NCBI RefSeq assembly: GCF_014650335.1
Contig: NZ_BMUT01000004.1
Coordinates: 310,001 to 374,000, forward strand
Origin: Streptomyces hiroshimensis
GTDB lineage: Bacteria; Actinomycetota; Actinomycetes; Streptomycetales; Streptomycetaceae
DNA: 64,000 bases
Direction: 5' to 3'
In this document: positions 55,031 through 63,802 of the stretch, one piece after another
Layout of the letters: each line of letters opens with the position of its first letter
How positions within the stretch are numbered: position 1 is the stretch's first letter
Position numbers and translations under genes: made by a program
Notes under the pieces: model-generated
The model's database searches: none
What the model saw: only the letters and a program-made list of their open reading frames with translations
Told to the model about the DNA's origin: nothing

Positions 55031-55243
55031 CTACGCGGCGTCCTGCGTCCCCGGCGCCTCGTCGTCGCCCGGCGCCCTCGGCGGTTTCGATACCGCGTCC
55101 GCCGCCGCACAGGAAGCCAGCAGGTCGCGCATCGAGGTCGGGACCGACGGAGGCCGCTCCTCCGAGCCGGGCTCGGGCTGCGACTGCGGCTGCGGCTGCG
55201 GCTGCGGCTGCGGCTGCGGCTGCGGCTGCTCTGGTGCCGGCAT
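55031..55243 (-). CDS. Small Pro-Gln repeat protein
   Basis: The 70-residue protein starts MPAPEQPQPQPQ with eight or so PQ units, then PSVPTSMRDLLASCAAADAVSKPP. AGGAGG precedes the ATG. The PQ stretch comes from a hexanucleotide array and is probably variable in length. An 18-base palindrome overlaps its likely promoter. The family is not recognised; it lies between tsaE and tsaB. Confidence 0.62.
   Translation of the reverse strand: MPAPEQPQPQPQPQPQPQPQSQPEPGSEERPPSVPTSMRDLLASCAAADAVSKPPRAPGDDEAPGTQDAA
55184..55225. repeat. Hexanucleotide microsatellite (CTGCGG)7
   Basis: Seven perfect CTGCGG units, with one CTGCGA before them, encode Pro-Gln dipeptides on the minus strand. The unit length keeps the frame on slippage. 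Confidence 0.85.
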
Positions 55244-55270
55244 GGTGCCTCCTGAGGGGCATCTGGGCAA

Positions 55271-55288
55271 GGTTAGGTAGACCTAACC
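55271..55288. promoter_or_regulatory. 18-bp palindrome GGTTAGGT-AG-ACCTAACC
   Basis: Perfect 8-base arms around AG lie 28-45 bases upstream of the Pro-Gln protein start. The half-sites TTAGGT/ACCTAA are those of DmdR/IdeR iron boxes, but the spacing here is 2 rather than 7 bases, so a standard iron box is doubtful. Confidence 0.6.
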
Positions 55289-55409
55289 GTGTCTCTGCCT
55301 ACCATGTGACCACGCCCGCAGCCGCCGACGCAACATCTTGCCGACGGCTTGTCGGAACGTATAGCGGCGTACAGCAGCGCGTGTTCCTCAGGCGTTCCTC
55401 AGCTGTTCC

Positions 55410-55967
55410 TCAGCCGAGCGACGACAGGTCCACGCCCGTCCAGCGCGCCCCCACACCCGTCACCCGTACGCTCCGCACGTCGTCCACGTCGTCCGCCGCG
55501 TGGGACACGTCCGCCGCGTCCGCGGCGCTCGCGCCCACCGCGCGGTGGATGACCACGTGCAGCCGGTCCTCCGAGAGCTCCTCGACCTTGCCGTCGCCCC
55601 ACTCCACGACGATCACGGACTCGGGGAGGGAGACGTCGAGGTCCAGGTCCTCCATCTCGTCCAGGCCGCCGGCCAGCCGGTAGGCGTCGACGTGGACGAG
55701 CGCGGGGCCGCCGCCGAGGTGCGGGTGGACGCGCGCGATGACGAACGTCGGGGACGTGACCGCGCCGCGGACGCCGAGGCCCTCGCCCAGGCCGCGGGTG
55801 AGCGTCGTCTTGCCCGCGCCGAGCTCGCCGGTGAGCAGCACCAGGTCGCCGGGGCGCAGCAGGCCGGCCAGCCGGCGGCCCACCTCCCGCATGGCGTCGG
55901 CGGTCTTGACCGTGAGCTCTGCGCTGGTCGCGGTGGTGGTGGCGGTGATGTCAGGCTGGGCGCTCAT
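55410..55967 (-). CDS. tsaE: tRNA threonylcarbamoyladenosine biosynthesis ATPase TsaE
   Basis: The 185-residue protein has the P-loop LTGELGAGKTTLTRGLGEGLG, SPTFVIARVHP, VHVDAYRLAGGLDEMEDLDLD, and VIVVEWGDG, the TsaE pattern. It supports t6A formation by TsaB-TsaD. About 40 extra C-terminal residues rich in Asp/Ala (VGASAADAADVSHAADDVDD) extend it beyond the usual length. Confidence 0.94.
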   Translation of the reverse strand: MSAQPDITATTTATSAELTVKTADAMREVGRRLAGLLRPGDLVLLTGELGAGKTTLTRGLGEGLGVRGAVTSPTFVIARVHPHLGGGPALVHVDAYRLAGGLDEMEDLDLDVSLPESVIVVEWGDGKVEELSEDRLHVVIHRAVGASAADAADVSHAADDVDDVRSVRVTGVGARWTGVDLSSLG

Positions 55968-56006
55968 ACCCGCCGATGGTACGGGGCCGGGCGGCCCCGG
56001 CGCGTT

Positions 56007-57350
56007 TCAGGCGCGGCCGCGCGCCCCGGCCGCCGCGCGCTCCCCGCGGCCCAGGGCCCCGCCGCCGGCCGCCGCGGCGAGCAGCTCGGTCAGCTGGTCG
56101 GTGACCACCTCGGGCCGCTCCAGCATCACCAGGTGCCCGGTGTCCTCCAGGAGGAGGAGCCGGGCGTCCGGCAGGGCCTCCGCGATGGCCTCGCTGTGCT
56201 CGCTCGGGGTGAGGAGGTCCTTGTCGCCCGCCGCGACGACCACCGGCATGCCGTCGAAGGCGCGCAGCGCCTCCCGCTTCTCGTGCTCGGCGAAGACCGG
56301 GTAGAACGCGGCGACGACGTCGACCGGCGTCGCCTCGATCAGCCGTTCCGCGAACCGCACGACCGCCGGGTCCACGTCCTTGGACCCGAACGAATACCAC
56401 CGGAGAATGCCCGCGAACAGGTCGGACGTGGCCCGGCGGCCCTTCTCGATCAGCTCGGGCCGGGCGGCCATCAGCTTGAAGGCGCCCGGCAGGACCAGCC
56501 GCCGGACCACGGCCATCCCGGCGGCCGGCAGCCCGTACGTGTTCTCGGCGAGCCCGCCGGAGGACGTGCCGAGGAAGGCCGCGCCGACGACGCGCTCGGC
56601 GATCAGGCCGGGGTACTGCGCCGCCAGTCCCATCGTCGTCATGCCGCCCATCGAATGCCCCACGAGCACCAGCGGCCCCGCGGGGGCAGCGGCGTCGATG
56701 ACGGCCTTGAGGTCGCGGCCGAAGAGGTCGATGGAGACGGCGGCCGTACGGGTGCGCTCGGAGCGGCCGTGGCTGCGCTGGTCCCAGAAGACCGCGCGGA
56801 CGCCGGCGGCGCGCAGGGCGGCGCGCTGGAAGTGCCAGGAGTCCTGACTGAGACAGTAGCCGTGGCTGAAGACGACCGTCAGGGGCGGGGCGGCGGGCGT
56901 ACGGCGGCCGCCGAAGCGCCGCCGGGAGCCGGAGCCGGGGCCGGATCCCGAGCCGGAGCCTGGGCCGGATCCGGATCGGGAGGCGCCCGCCTCCTCGTCC
57001 GCCGCGCCCGGCTCGTCCACCTCGTAGTACAGCCGCGTGCCGTCCTCCGCGACCGCCGTGCCCGGCGTCCCGCGCAGCGTCCCGTACGGGCCCGCCGAGT
57101 CCAGGGCCAGCCGGGCGTTGCGGCGCATGCCGCGCCCGACCGTCAGCCGTTCGACCGCCACCCCGACCGCGGCTCCCGCGGCCAGGACGCCCAGAGCCGC
57201 TCCCGCGACGCCCGCGCCGCGCCGCCAGCCGGTGCCCGGCCCCGGCGCCAGGCCGCCCGCCGCCGCGACGGCCTCGACGGCTTCGAAGGCCCCGACGGCC
57301 GCAGCCGCCGTGCCGGACGCCGTGCCCGCGCCTGTGCTGTCCCTGTTCAT
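56007..57350 (-). CDS. Alpha/beta hydrolase with N-terminal membrane segment
   Basis: The 447-residue protein begins MNRDSTGAGTASG. A hydrophobic stretch GVAGAALGVLAAGAAVGVAVERL follows, then a Gly/Ser-rich insert (~130-150). The hydrolase fold includes HGYCLSQDSWHFQRAAL, nucleophile elbow VLVGHSMGGMT, acid Asp in VVAAGDKDLLTP and His in LLEDTGHLVMLERP. It sits between tsaE and alr in Streptomyces generally. The substrate is unknown. GGGGGGCGC lies upstream of the ATG. Confidence 0.87.
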   Translation of the reverse strand: MNRDSTGAGTASGTAAAAVGAFEAVEAVAAAGGLAPGPGTGWRRGAGVAGAALGVLAAGAAVGVAVERLTVGRGMRRNARLALDSAGPYGTLRGTPGTAVAEDGTRLYYEVDEPGAADEEAGASRSGSGPGSGSGSGPGSGSRRRFGGRRTPAAPPLTVVFSHGYCLSQDSWHFQRAALRAAGVRAVFWDQRSHGRSERTRTAAVSIDLFGRDLKAVIDAAAPAGPLVLVGHSMGGMTTMGLAAQYPGLIAERVVGAAFLGTSSGGLAENTYGLPAAGMAVVRRLVLPGAFKLMAARPELIEKGRRATSDLFAGILRWYSFGSKDVDPAVVRFAERLIEATPVDVVAAFYPVFAEHEKREALRAFDGMPVVVAAGDKDLLTPSEHSEAIAEALPDARLLLLEDTGHLVMLERPEVVTDQLTELLAAAAGGGALGRGERAAAGARGRA

Positions 57351-57519
57351 CGCGCGCCCCCCGTGTCCCCGCTTTTCGGCATGTCCACGTCCGCGTACTA
57401 GTCGTGCCGTGCTCGTGCCCGTGCGGGCCGGACCCAATCGTGCGGCCTGACGACCCAACCATGCGGCCTGATCAGGCGGCCTGCCCGCCCGGTCTACCCG
57501 CCCGGCCTGCCCGCCCGGT

Positions 57520-58677
57520 CTATTCGGTGTACCCGTCCACGTTCTCACCGACATAGACGCGAGGCACCCGGTTGGAGATGCGCGTGACCACCTCGTAAGC
57601 GATCGTTCCGGTGGCCCGCGCCCAGTCCTCGGCGGTCGGCTCGCCCCGGTCGCCCGGCCCGAACAGCACCGCTTCCTCGCCCACCTGCGCCGTATCGCCG
57701 CCCAGGTCGACCACGAACTGGTCCATGGCCACCCGGCCGGCCACCGTCCGCCACTTGCCGCCCACCAGCACCGGGCCCGTGCCGGAACCGGCGCGCGGGA
57801 TGCCGTCCGCGTAGCCCACGGGGACGAGCGCGAGGGTCGTGGGGCCCGGGGTGACGTAGTGGTGCCCGTACGAGACGCCGTGGTCGCCCGGCACCCGCTT
57901 CACCGACGCCAGGTACGCCGACAGCGTCATCACCGGCTTCAGGCCCAGGTCCTGCGGCGTGCCGACCTCGGGGCTCGGCGAGACCCCGTACATCGCGATG
58001 CCCGTCCGCACGAGGTCGAAGTGCGCCTCGGGGAGCGTGAGGGTCGCCGGGGAGTTGGCTATGTGCCGCACCTCGGGCTCGACGCCCTGCCGCTCCGCGT
58101 ACGCCACCGCGTCCCGGAAGACCCTCAGCTGGGCCTGGATGGAGGGGTGGCCCGGCTCGTCGGCGCATGCGAAGTGCGACCAGATGCCGGTCACCTTCAG
58201 CAGGCCGGCCTCCTCCGCCTCGCGCGCCGCGGCGATCAGTTCCGGCCAGTCGTCGGGCTGGCAGCCGTTGCGCCCCAGACCGGTGTCGATCTTCAGCTGG
58301 ACGCGGGCGGGGCGGCCCGCGGCCCGTACGGCCTCCGAGACCTCCGCGAGCGCCCACAGCCCGCTCACCGTCACGTCGACGTCCGCCTCGACGGCCTCGC
58401 GCCACGGGCCGCCCGGCGTCCACAGCCAGCACATCAGGCGGCCCCGGTCGCCCGCCGCGCGCAGCGCCAGCGCCTCGTCCGGCGTGGCCGTGCCGACCCA
58501 CTCGGCACCGGCCTCACGGGCCGCACGGGCACACTGCACCGCGCCGTGGCCGTACGCATTCGCCTTGACCACGGCCATCAGCTGCGCCCCGGCCGCGCGG
58601 GCCTTGAGCGTGCGTACGTTGGCCCGCAGGGCGGCCAGGTCGACCAGGGCACGGGCGCGCATCGGAGTCTCGTTCAT
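57520..58677 (-). CDS. alr: Alanine racemase
   Basis: The 385-residue PLP enzyme makes D-alanine for peptidoglycan. MAVVKANAYGHGAVQCARA holds the PLP Lys, and HGVSYGHHYV has the catalytic Tyr of the C-terminal domain. LDTGLGRNGCQ-type residues (KIDTGLGRNGC) and VPVGYADGIPR are standard. The start is MNETPMRARALVDLAALRAN behind ACGGAG. It is divergent from nnrD, as in related genomes. Confidence 0.96.
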   Translation of the reverse strand: MNETPMRARALVDLAALRANVRTLKARAAGAQLMAVVKANAYGHGAVQCARAAREAGAEWVGTATPDEALALRAAGDRGRLMCWLWTPGGPWREAVEADVDVTVSGLWALAEVSEAVRAAGRPARVQLKIDTGLGRNGCQPDDWPELIAAAREAEEAGLLKVTGIWSHFACADEPGHPSIQAQLRVFRDAVAYAERQGVEPEVRHIANSPATLTLPEAHFDLVRTGIAMYGVSPSPEVGTPQDLGLKPVMTLSAYLASVKRVPGDHGVSYGHHYVTPGPTTLALVPVGYADGIPRAGSGTGPVLVGGKWRTVAGRVAMDQFVVDLGGDTAQVGEEAVLFGPGDRGEPTAEDWARATGTIAYEVVTRISNRVPRVYVGENVDGYTE

Positions 58678-58831
58678 CTCCGTCAGTCTCTCAGGAGGTC
58701 CGCGGGGGCGGTGAGGGGTGGGCCTCAGGGAGGGGCGAGGGGTGTCATTTCGGGGGTGTGAACGACGCGCCGCGGTGCGGGTGACTGATCGCGCCATGGT
58801 GAGACCGGCGCGCCGTGGCGAGACTGAGGGC

Positions 58832-60295
58832 ATGAGGACTGCCTACAGCGTCGAGACCGTACGGGCCGCCGAGCGCGCGCTCATGGCCCAGCTCCCCCAC
58901 GGCGCCCTGATGCAGCGCGCCGCCGCCGGGCTCGCCGCCGCCTGCGCCGGGCTGCTCAGGCGGGTGTACGGGGCACGCATCGTCCTGCTCGTCGGCAGCG
59001 GCGACAACGGCGGCGACGCCCTTTACGCCGGGGCCCGGCTCGCCCGGCGCGGCGCGGGGGTGACCGCCGTGCTCATCGCGCCCGAACGGGCGCACGCCGC
59101 CGGGCTCGCCGCCCTGCGGGCCGCCGGGGGCCGCGTCGCCTCCCCCGAGGCCGCGGACGGGGCGCTCCGCGGCGCGGACCTCGTCCTCGACGGGATCGTC
59201 GGCATCGGCGGCAAGGGCGGTCTGCGCCCGGACGCCGCCCAGCTCGCCCGGGCCGCCGCCGACGGCGGCGCGATCATCGTCGCCGTCGACCTGCCGAGCG
59301 GCGTCGACGCCGACACCGGGGAGGTACACGGCACCGCCGTACGCGCCGACGCGACGATCACCTTCGGCGCGTACAAGCCCGGGCTGCTCGTCGACCCCGC
59401 CCGCGAGCACGCCGGCGCCCTCCGGCTGATCGACATCGGCCTGGAGCTGCCTGCCCGGCCCGACGTGGAGGCCCTGCAGCACGCGGACGTCGCCGTGCTG
59501 CTGCCGGAGCCGGCCGCGGAGAGCGACAAGTACCGGCGGGGCGTCGTGGGCGTCGTCGCGGGCTCGGCCCGCTACCCCGGCGCGGCCGTCCTCGCCGTCG
59601 CCGGGGCCCTGCACGGCGGCGCGGGCGCGGTGCGCTACGCGGGCCCGGCGGCCGACGCCGTGATCGCCCGCTTCCCGGAAGCCCTCGTCTCCGCGGGCCC
59701 CCCGTCGAAGGCGGGCCGGGTCCAGGCGTGGGTCGTCGGCCCCGGCCTCGGCGACGGCGCGGAGGCCCGGCAGGCGCTGGAGGACGTCCTGGCGTCGGAC
59801 GTACCGGTGCTCGTGGACGCGGACGGGCTGCGGCTGATGTCGGCCGACGCCGTACGGGACCGGGCGGCGGAGACCGTGCTGACCCCGCACGCCGGGGAGG
59901 CGGCGGCCCTGCTGGGCGTCTCGCGCGAGCGGGTCGAATCCGGTCGCCTGGCGGCCGTCCGCGCCCTCTCCGAGCGCTACCGGGCCACCGCCCTCCTCAA
60001 GGGCTCCACGACCCTGATCGCCTCGACGGGCGGCCCCGGCCACGGCCGCCGCACGGTACGCGTCAACCCGACGGGAACACCGTGGCTGGCGACGGCCGGG
60101 AGCGGCGACGTCCTGTCGGGCGTCACGGGATCACTGCTGGCGGCAGGGCTGCCGGGGTGGGACGCGGCGGCGGCGGGGGCGTATCTGCACGGGCTGGCGG
60201 CACGGGAACGCGGGGCTGCGCCGCTGACGGCGATGGGGGTGGCGGAGGAGCTGCGGGGGGCTTGGAGGGGGGTGCTCAGTTCCGATCGGCGATGA
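58832..60295 (+). CDS. nnrD: Bifunctional NAD(P)H-hydrate epimerase/dehydratase
   Basis: The 487-residue fusion repairs damaged NAD(P)H hydrates. The N-terminal epimerase has LLVGSGDNGGDALYAGARL and VAVDLPSGVDADTG. The C-terminal ADP-dependent dehydratase has VLTPHAGEAAALLG, LLKGSTTLIAS and WLATAGSGDVLSGVTGSLLA. The ATG is just after GAGGG. Its last 20 bases overlap the end of the NACHT gene on the other strand. Confidence 0.94.
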   Translation: MRTAYSVETVRAAERALMAQLPHGALMQRAAAGLAAACAGLLRRVYGARIVLLVGSGDNGGDALYAGARLARRGAGVTAVLIAPERAHAAGLAALRAAGGRVASPEAADGALRGADLVLDGIVGIGGKGGLRPDAAQLARAAADGGAIIVAVDLPSGVDADTGEVHGTAVRADATITFGAYKPGLLVDPAREHAGALRLIDIGLELPARPDVEALQHADVAVLLPEPAAESDKYRRGVVGVVAGSARYPGAAVLAVAGALHGGAGAVRYAGPAADAVIARFPEALVSAGPPSKAGRVQAWVVGPGLGDGAEARQALEDVLASDVPVLVDADGLRLMSADAVRDRAAETVLTPHAGEAAALLGVSRERVESGRLAAVRALSERYRATALLKGSTTLIASTGGPGHGRRTVRVNPTGTPWLATAGSGDVLSGVTGSLLAAGLPGWDAAAAGAYLHGLAARERGAAPLTAMGVAEELRGAWRGVLSSDRR

Positions 60296-63200
60296 GGGTC
60301 AGTTCGGAGCCTTCGGCCAGGGCGTCCTGGTTGATTACGGGGCCCTGGTACCTGACCTGCACGTCCAGCGAACCCAACCCCGACAGGGGCGCCAGGTCGA
60401 GAGGACCGTTGTCGAGGACCACCGGATCGATGAGGCGGACCTTCTTCAGCCGTGGATACGCGCGCGACAGGTGGGCCAGTCCGTCAAGGCCGAAGGGCTC
60501 AGTGAGCCTGAGCTCCTCCACCTGCGGCAGGGGCTCCACCTCCGGCAAGGTTCTCAGATCTTCCCCTTCGACTCCCAGGTACTCCAGACGGGGCAGAGAT
60601 TCGAGAGGAAGGCGCTTCCGGGAGCCATCCCTGGCGCTGAACACCAACCGCTCCAGTCCGGGATGGCCCTCCAGGCCCGACAATCGCATGCCATTGGAGA
60701 CGCCCTCCCTGAGATGCAGAAACTGCAGCCCTGGAGGCACCGACAGCGCCGGATTGTTGTAAGTACCCGACGCCCGCTGCCACTCCAGGGTCAGAACGCG
60801 CAGCTCCGTCATGCTCGCGAGCACGTCAAGATCACCAGGTTGATGGTCCAGCGACAGGAAAAGCAGCTCCATCGCCGTTCCGTCCAGCTCGCCCAAGTGA
60901 ATGAGGCGCTCACACCCGAGGACGCGCAGGGCCCGCAGCGGACGGCACCCGTGCAGCACGCGCAGATCCAGGGCCTGGTTCTCACCGTAATCCCAGAAGG
61001 TCACGTGGCTAAGTGCCGGCGTGGGCAGATCCACCAGGTCCTCGGCGGCCAGCGGGCCCCGTACCTGTACCCGCGGCCGCCCACCGAGCCGCTTGAGCGC
61101 AGCAAGGTGCTGCTTCGACTTCACGACGAAGTCGAGCCAGCCGCCCACGGCGGTCCCCTCGTACGCCAACCGGCTAATCACCGTTTCCGCGTAAGGCGCC
61201 GTCTCGAACCGGTCCCACGCCCACGCGAGCTGCGCTCGCACCTCCAGCGAAGGGTGGTCCACGTACCGGGACAGCAAGGGCAACGCCTTGTCGTCCGCCA
61301 CCGTCGTCGCCGCGACCACCACCGCATGCGCGACCTCGTCCGAAAGCCCCTCCGGCCCGGGGAGCAGGTCCAGGACGACCCGGCCCGCCGCCGCGAGCTC
61401 CTTCGCCGCTTCAAGATCCCGCGGCGGAACCAACTCCCCCGCCGCCTTCTCGACCCGCGTGCGGATCTCCCAGTCCACCTCCGTGGCGTGTTCGAGGCAG
61501 GCCGCTGCGAGGAGGTGGAGGCGGGCGCGATGGCCCGGTTCCTTGTCGCCGCGCTCCAGCAGCAAGCGCAAGAGCTCCGCGCGGGCGCGCGGCGGGGCGT
61601 GGCCGACGGCCATGCGCAGGACGTCCTCCCACTGGTCGTCGTGGGCGTGGTGGACCAGGACGTTGAAGTCCCAGTCGTCCACGGCGGCCTGGGCGCCGAG
61701 GTAGTCCTGGAAGGTGCGGTGGATGAAGTCGAGGGTCTCGCTGGTGGGGCGGCGGAGCAGGCCGCTGCGCAGGACGAGGTGGCGCAGGATGTCCTCGGCG
61801 CTGCCGCGGGCCGCGACCGTCGGCATGGCGGGCAGTGCGCGGTCGAGGATCTCGACGGCCTTGTGCCATTCGATCTCGGAACGGCCGTTGCGGATCAGCC
61901 AGTAGGCGATCTTCTGCAGCAGGGCGACCTGCTGGCCGTGCTCCAGCTCCGGGCCGTCCTCGCCGGTCACCACGCCCCGCTCGCGGTCGCGCCGCACGAG
62001 CAGCAGTTCCAGCGCGGCGCGGTAGAGCTCCATGCGGCCGTGCGGGAGATAGCCCTTGCGGGAGCGGTTGAGGGCGCAGATCAGCGCGCACATCAGGGGG
62101 TTGGTGGCGAGCATGCCGAGGTCGCGCTTGGTGACGACGGCGGTGGTGAGGGCGTCGCAGAAGTGACGCAGGGGCTCGTGGTGGCGCGCGCCCGCCGCGT
62201 CGTGCCAGCGGCCGATGAACGAGATGACGTCGCCGCGGCTCATGGGGAGCAGTTCCAGCTCGGTGAAGCCGGCGTCGGCGAGCCAGCCCTCGCGGACGGC
62301 GGAGGGGCGGGTGGTGATGACGTAGCGGGCGTCGGGGTAGGCGGCGAGGAGGTCTTTCACCCAGGTCAGGGTGCGGCGGCGGTCGGCCTCGGGGACCTCG
62401 TCCACGCCGTCGATCAGCAGCAGTGCCGTGCCCTCCGTCAGCCTGCGGGTCACCCAGCCCTGGGCGGCGGGCAGTCCGGCGAGCGGGCCCGCGGCCGCGG
62501 CCAGGAACTCCTCGGGCTGCGGGAGTTCGCCGCGGCGGATGAGCGTACGGAGGGGGAGGGTGAGCGGCATGCAGCCGCTGAGGTGGCCGAGGCCGGGCGG
62601 CAGGTCGCCGCGGGCGGTGATGGTGGCGAGCCACTGCAGCAGCGTCGTCTTGCCGGATCCGGCGGCTCCGCGCAGGAGCACGCGGCGCCGGCCTGCGAGG
62701 GCCTCTTCGGCGCGCTTGGGGGAGGGCGTGGAGTTCTCGGGCAGCCACTCCCCCATCGCTCTGGCCTCGGCACCGCCTGCGCCGCGCACCGGACCGCCGC
62801 CGGTCAGCTCCAGGCTCAGGTAGGCGGCGTCCAGCGGCCAGGTCTCGCCCTCGCCGTCGGAGAGGGTCAGGCCGATGATCGTCAGCTCGCCGGACTTCTC
62901 GACGATGTAGTCGCGCAGGCGCCGCTCGAAGGCCTCGATCTCCAGCTGCCGCGGGGAGGCGAGGGAGCGGGACTCGGGCTTGTGCCCCACGAGCAGGCAC
63001 TCGCTGAGGAACGCGAAGTCCTGCCAGAGCGTGGCGGACGGGGTGACCGTGAGCCGCCCGTGCCGCCAGCCGCCGGGGTCGGCGCAGACCACGCCCGCGA
63101 GCAGGCCGTCCACGAAGACGGCGGCGCCGGACATCCCGGCCCACGGCGAACCGCCGTCGGCGGGCGGCTGCGGGGGCGCGTACTCGCTGTCCAGCACGTG

Positions 63201-63614
63201 CCGGCCGCTGAGCAGGTTGCTGCCCGGCTTGAGGGAGCCGACGATCTGCTCGGTGTCGAGCTCGCCGGCCTCGTCGCGCTGGACGTGCGGGAAGCCGACG
63301 GCCTGGGCGCCGGGCCAGACCCTCAGGTCGTAGGCGCGGCCCCAGACGAGGGGTTCGAAGGCTTCGGCGACGCCCTCGGGGACGAGGTCCCGCTCGCCTA
63401 CGAGGAGGGCGACGTCGCAGCGGCGGTTGTCGTCGCGCGCCCAGACCACTTTGCAGCGCACCTGCCCGGCCCCGCCGGGGACGATCACCCGCGGGTTCGC
63501 GCAGTCCCCGACCACGTGTGCGGCCGTCAGCACCAGGTTCGGCGCCAGCAGATAACCGCTGCCCTGGCTCCGTCCGAATACCGCTGCAATGCGTTCCTTC
63601 GCCGGGTGCACCAC
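60276..63614 (-). CDS. Trypsin-like protease-NACHT-LRR protein (STAND family)
   Basis: The 1112-residue protein has three parts. (1) A trypsin-like protease (1-~215) with His33 (LTAAHVVG), Asp67 (RRCDVALL) and Ser162 (AGMSGAAVF). (2) A NACHT ATPase: Walker A GAAGSGKTTLLQWLA (317-331), Walker B ALLLIDGVDEVPEADRR (397-413), then a helical part. (3) A C-terminal leucine-rich repeat region (~860-1112, LRALRVLGCERLIHLGELDG and others). STAND proteins sense a ligand through the repeats and switch on the N-terminal effector; in bacteria, such proteins act in phage defence. GTG start behind GAGGAG. A role in immunity is an inference. Confidence 0.85.
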   Translation of the reverse strand: MVHPAKERIAAVFGRSQGSGYLLAPNLVLTAAHVVGDCANPRVIVPGGAGQVRCKVVWARDDNRRCDVALLVGERDLVPEGVAEAFEPLVWGRAYDLRVWPGAQAVGFPHVQRDEAGELDTEQIVGSLKPGSNLLSGRHVLDSEYAPPQPPADGGSPWAGMSGAAVFVDGLLAGVVCADPGGWRHGRLTVTPSATLWQDFAFLSECLLVGHKPESRSLASPRQLEIEAFERRLRDYIVEKSGELTIIGLTLSDGEGETWPLDAAYLSLELTGGGPVRGAGGAEARAMGEWLPENSTPSPKRAEEALAGRRRVLLRGAAGSGKTTLLQWLATITARGDLPPGLGHLSGCMPLTLPLRTLIRRGELPQPEEFLAAAAGPLAGLPAAQGWVTRRLTEGTALLLIDGVDEVPEADRRRTLTWVKDLLAAYPDARYVITTRPSAVREGWLADAGFTELELLPMSRGDVISFIGRWHDAAGARHHEPLRHFCDALTTAVVTKRDLGMLATNPLMCALICALNRSRKGYLPHGRMELYRAALELLLVRRDRERGVVTGEDGPELEHGQQVALLQKIAYWLIRNGRSEIEWHKAVEILDRALPAMPTVAARGSAEDILRHLVLRSGLLRRPTSETLDFIHRTFQDYLGAQAAVDDWDFNVLVHHAHDDQWEDVLRMAVGHAPPRARAELLRLLLERGDKEPGHRARLHLLAAACLEHATEVDWEIRTRVEKAAGELVPPRDLEAAKELAAAGRVVLDLLPGPEGLSDEVAHAVVVAATTVADDKALPLLSRYVDHPSLEVRAQLAWAWDRFETAPYAETVISRLAYEGTAVGGWLDFVVKSKQHLAALKRLGGRPRVQVRGPLAAEDLVDLPTPALSHVTFWDYGENQALDLRVLHGCRPLRALRVLGCERLIHLGELDGTAMELLFLSLDHQPGDLDVLASMTELRVLTLEWQRASGTYNNPALSVPPGLQFLHLREGVSNGMRLSGLEGHPGLERLVFSARDGSRKRLPLESLPRLEYLGVEGEDLRTLPEVEPLPQVEELRLTEPFGLDGLAHLSRAYPRLKKVRLIDPVVLDNGPLDLAPLSGLGSLDVQVRYQGPVINQDALAEGSELTLIADRN

Positions 63615-63702
63615 TGTCTCCTCTGGCTGCGCCTTCCGCCAGTCGACGATACGTCAGGAGGGGGGCGGTGACAGGGGGTTCCGCCGATGCGGAACATGCG
63701 AC

Positions 63703-63736
63703 CGGCGCCCGCACCCCGGGCGGGGTGCGGGCGCCG
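63703..63736 (-). terminator. Strong hairpin terminator after the partial gene
   Basis: CGGCGCCCGCACCCC and GGGGTGCGGGCGCCG form a perfect 15-base stem with a 4-base loop. It lies past the stop of the partial minus-strand gene and upstream of the NACHT gene, so it should insulate the two. Further GC-rich short repeats follow to 63790. Confidence 0.85.
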
Positions 63737-63802
63737 GGTGCGAGCGCCGGATACGGACCCGGGGCGCACCCCGGATACGGCTCCGGGTGCGGGCCACGAG
63801 GC

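Noticed and set aside
55271..55288. Standard DmdR/IdeR iron box
   Set aside because: The half-sites match, but the spacing is 2 instead of 7 bases, so it is reported only as an iron-box-like palindrome.
60471..63671. 1066-codon open frame on the plus strand
   Set aside because: It is the antisense of the protease-NACHT-LRR gene, whose catalytic and Walker motifs are clear; no independent ribosome site or domain was seen.
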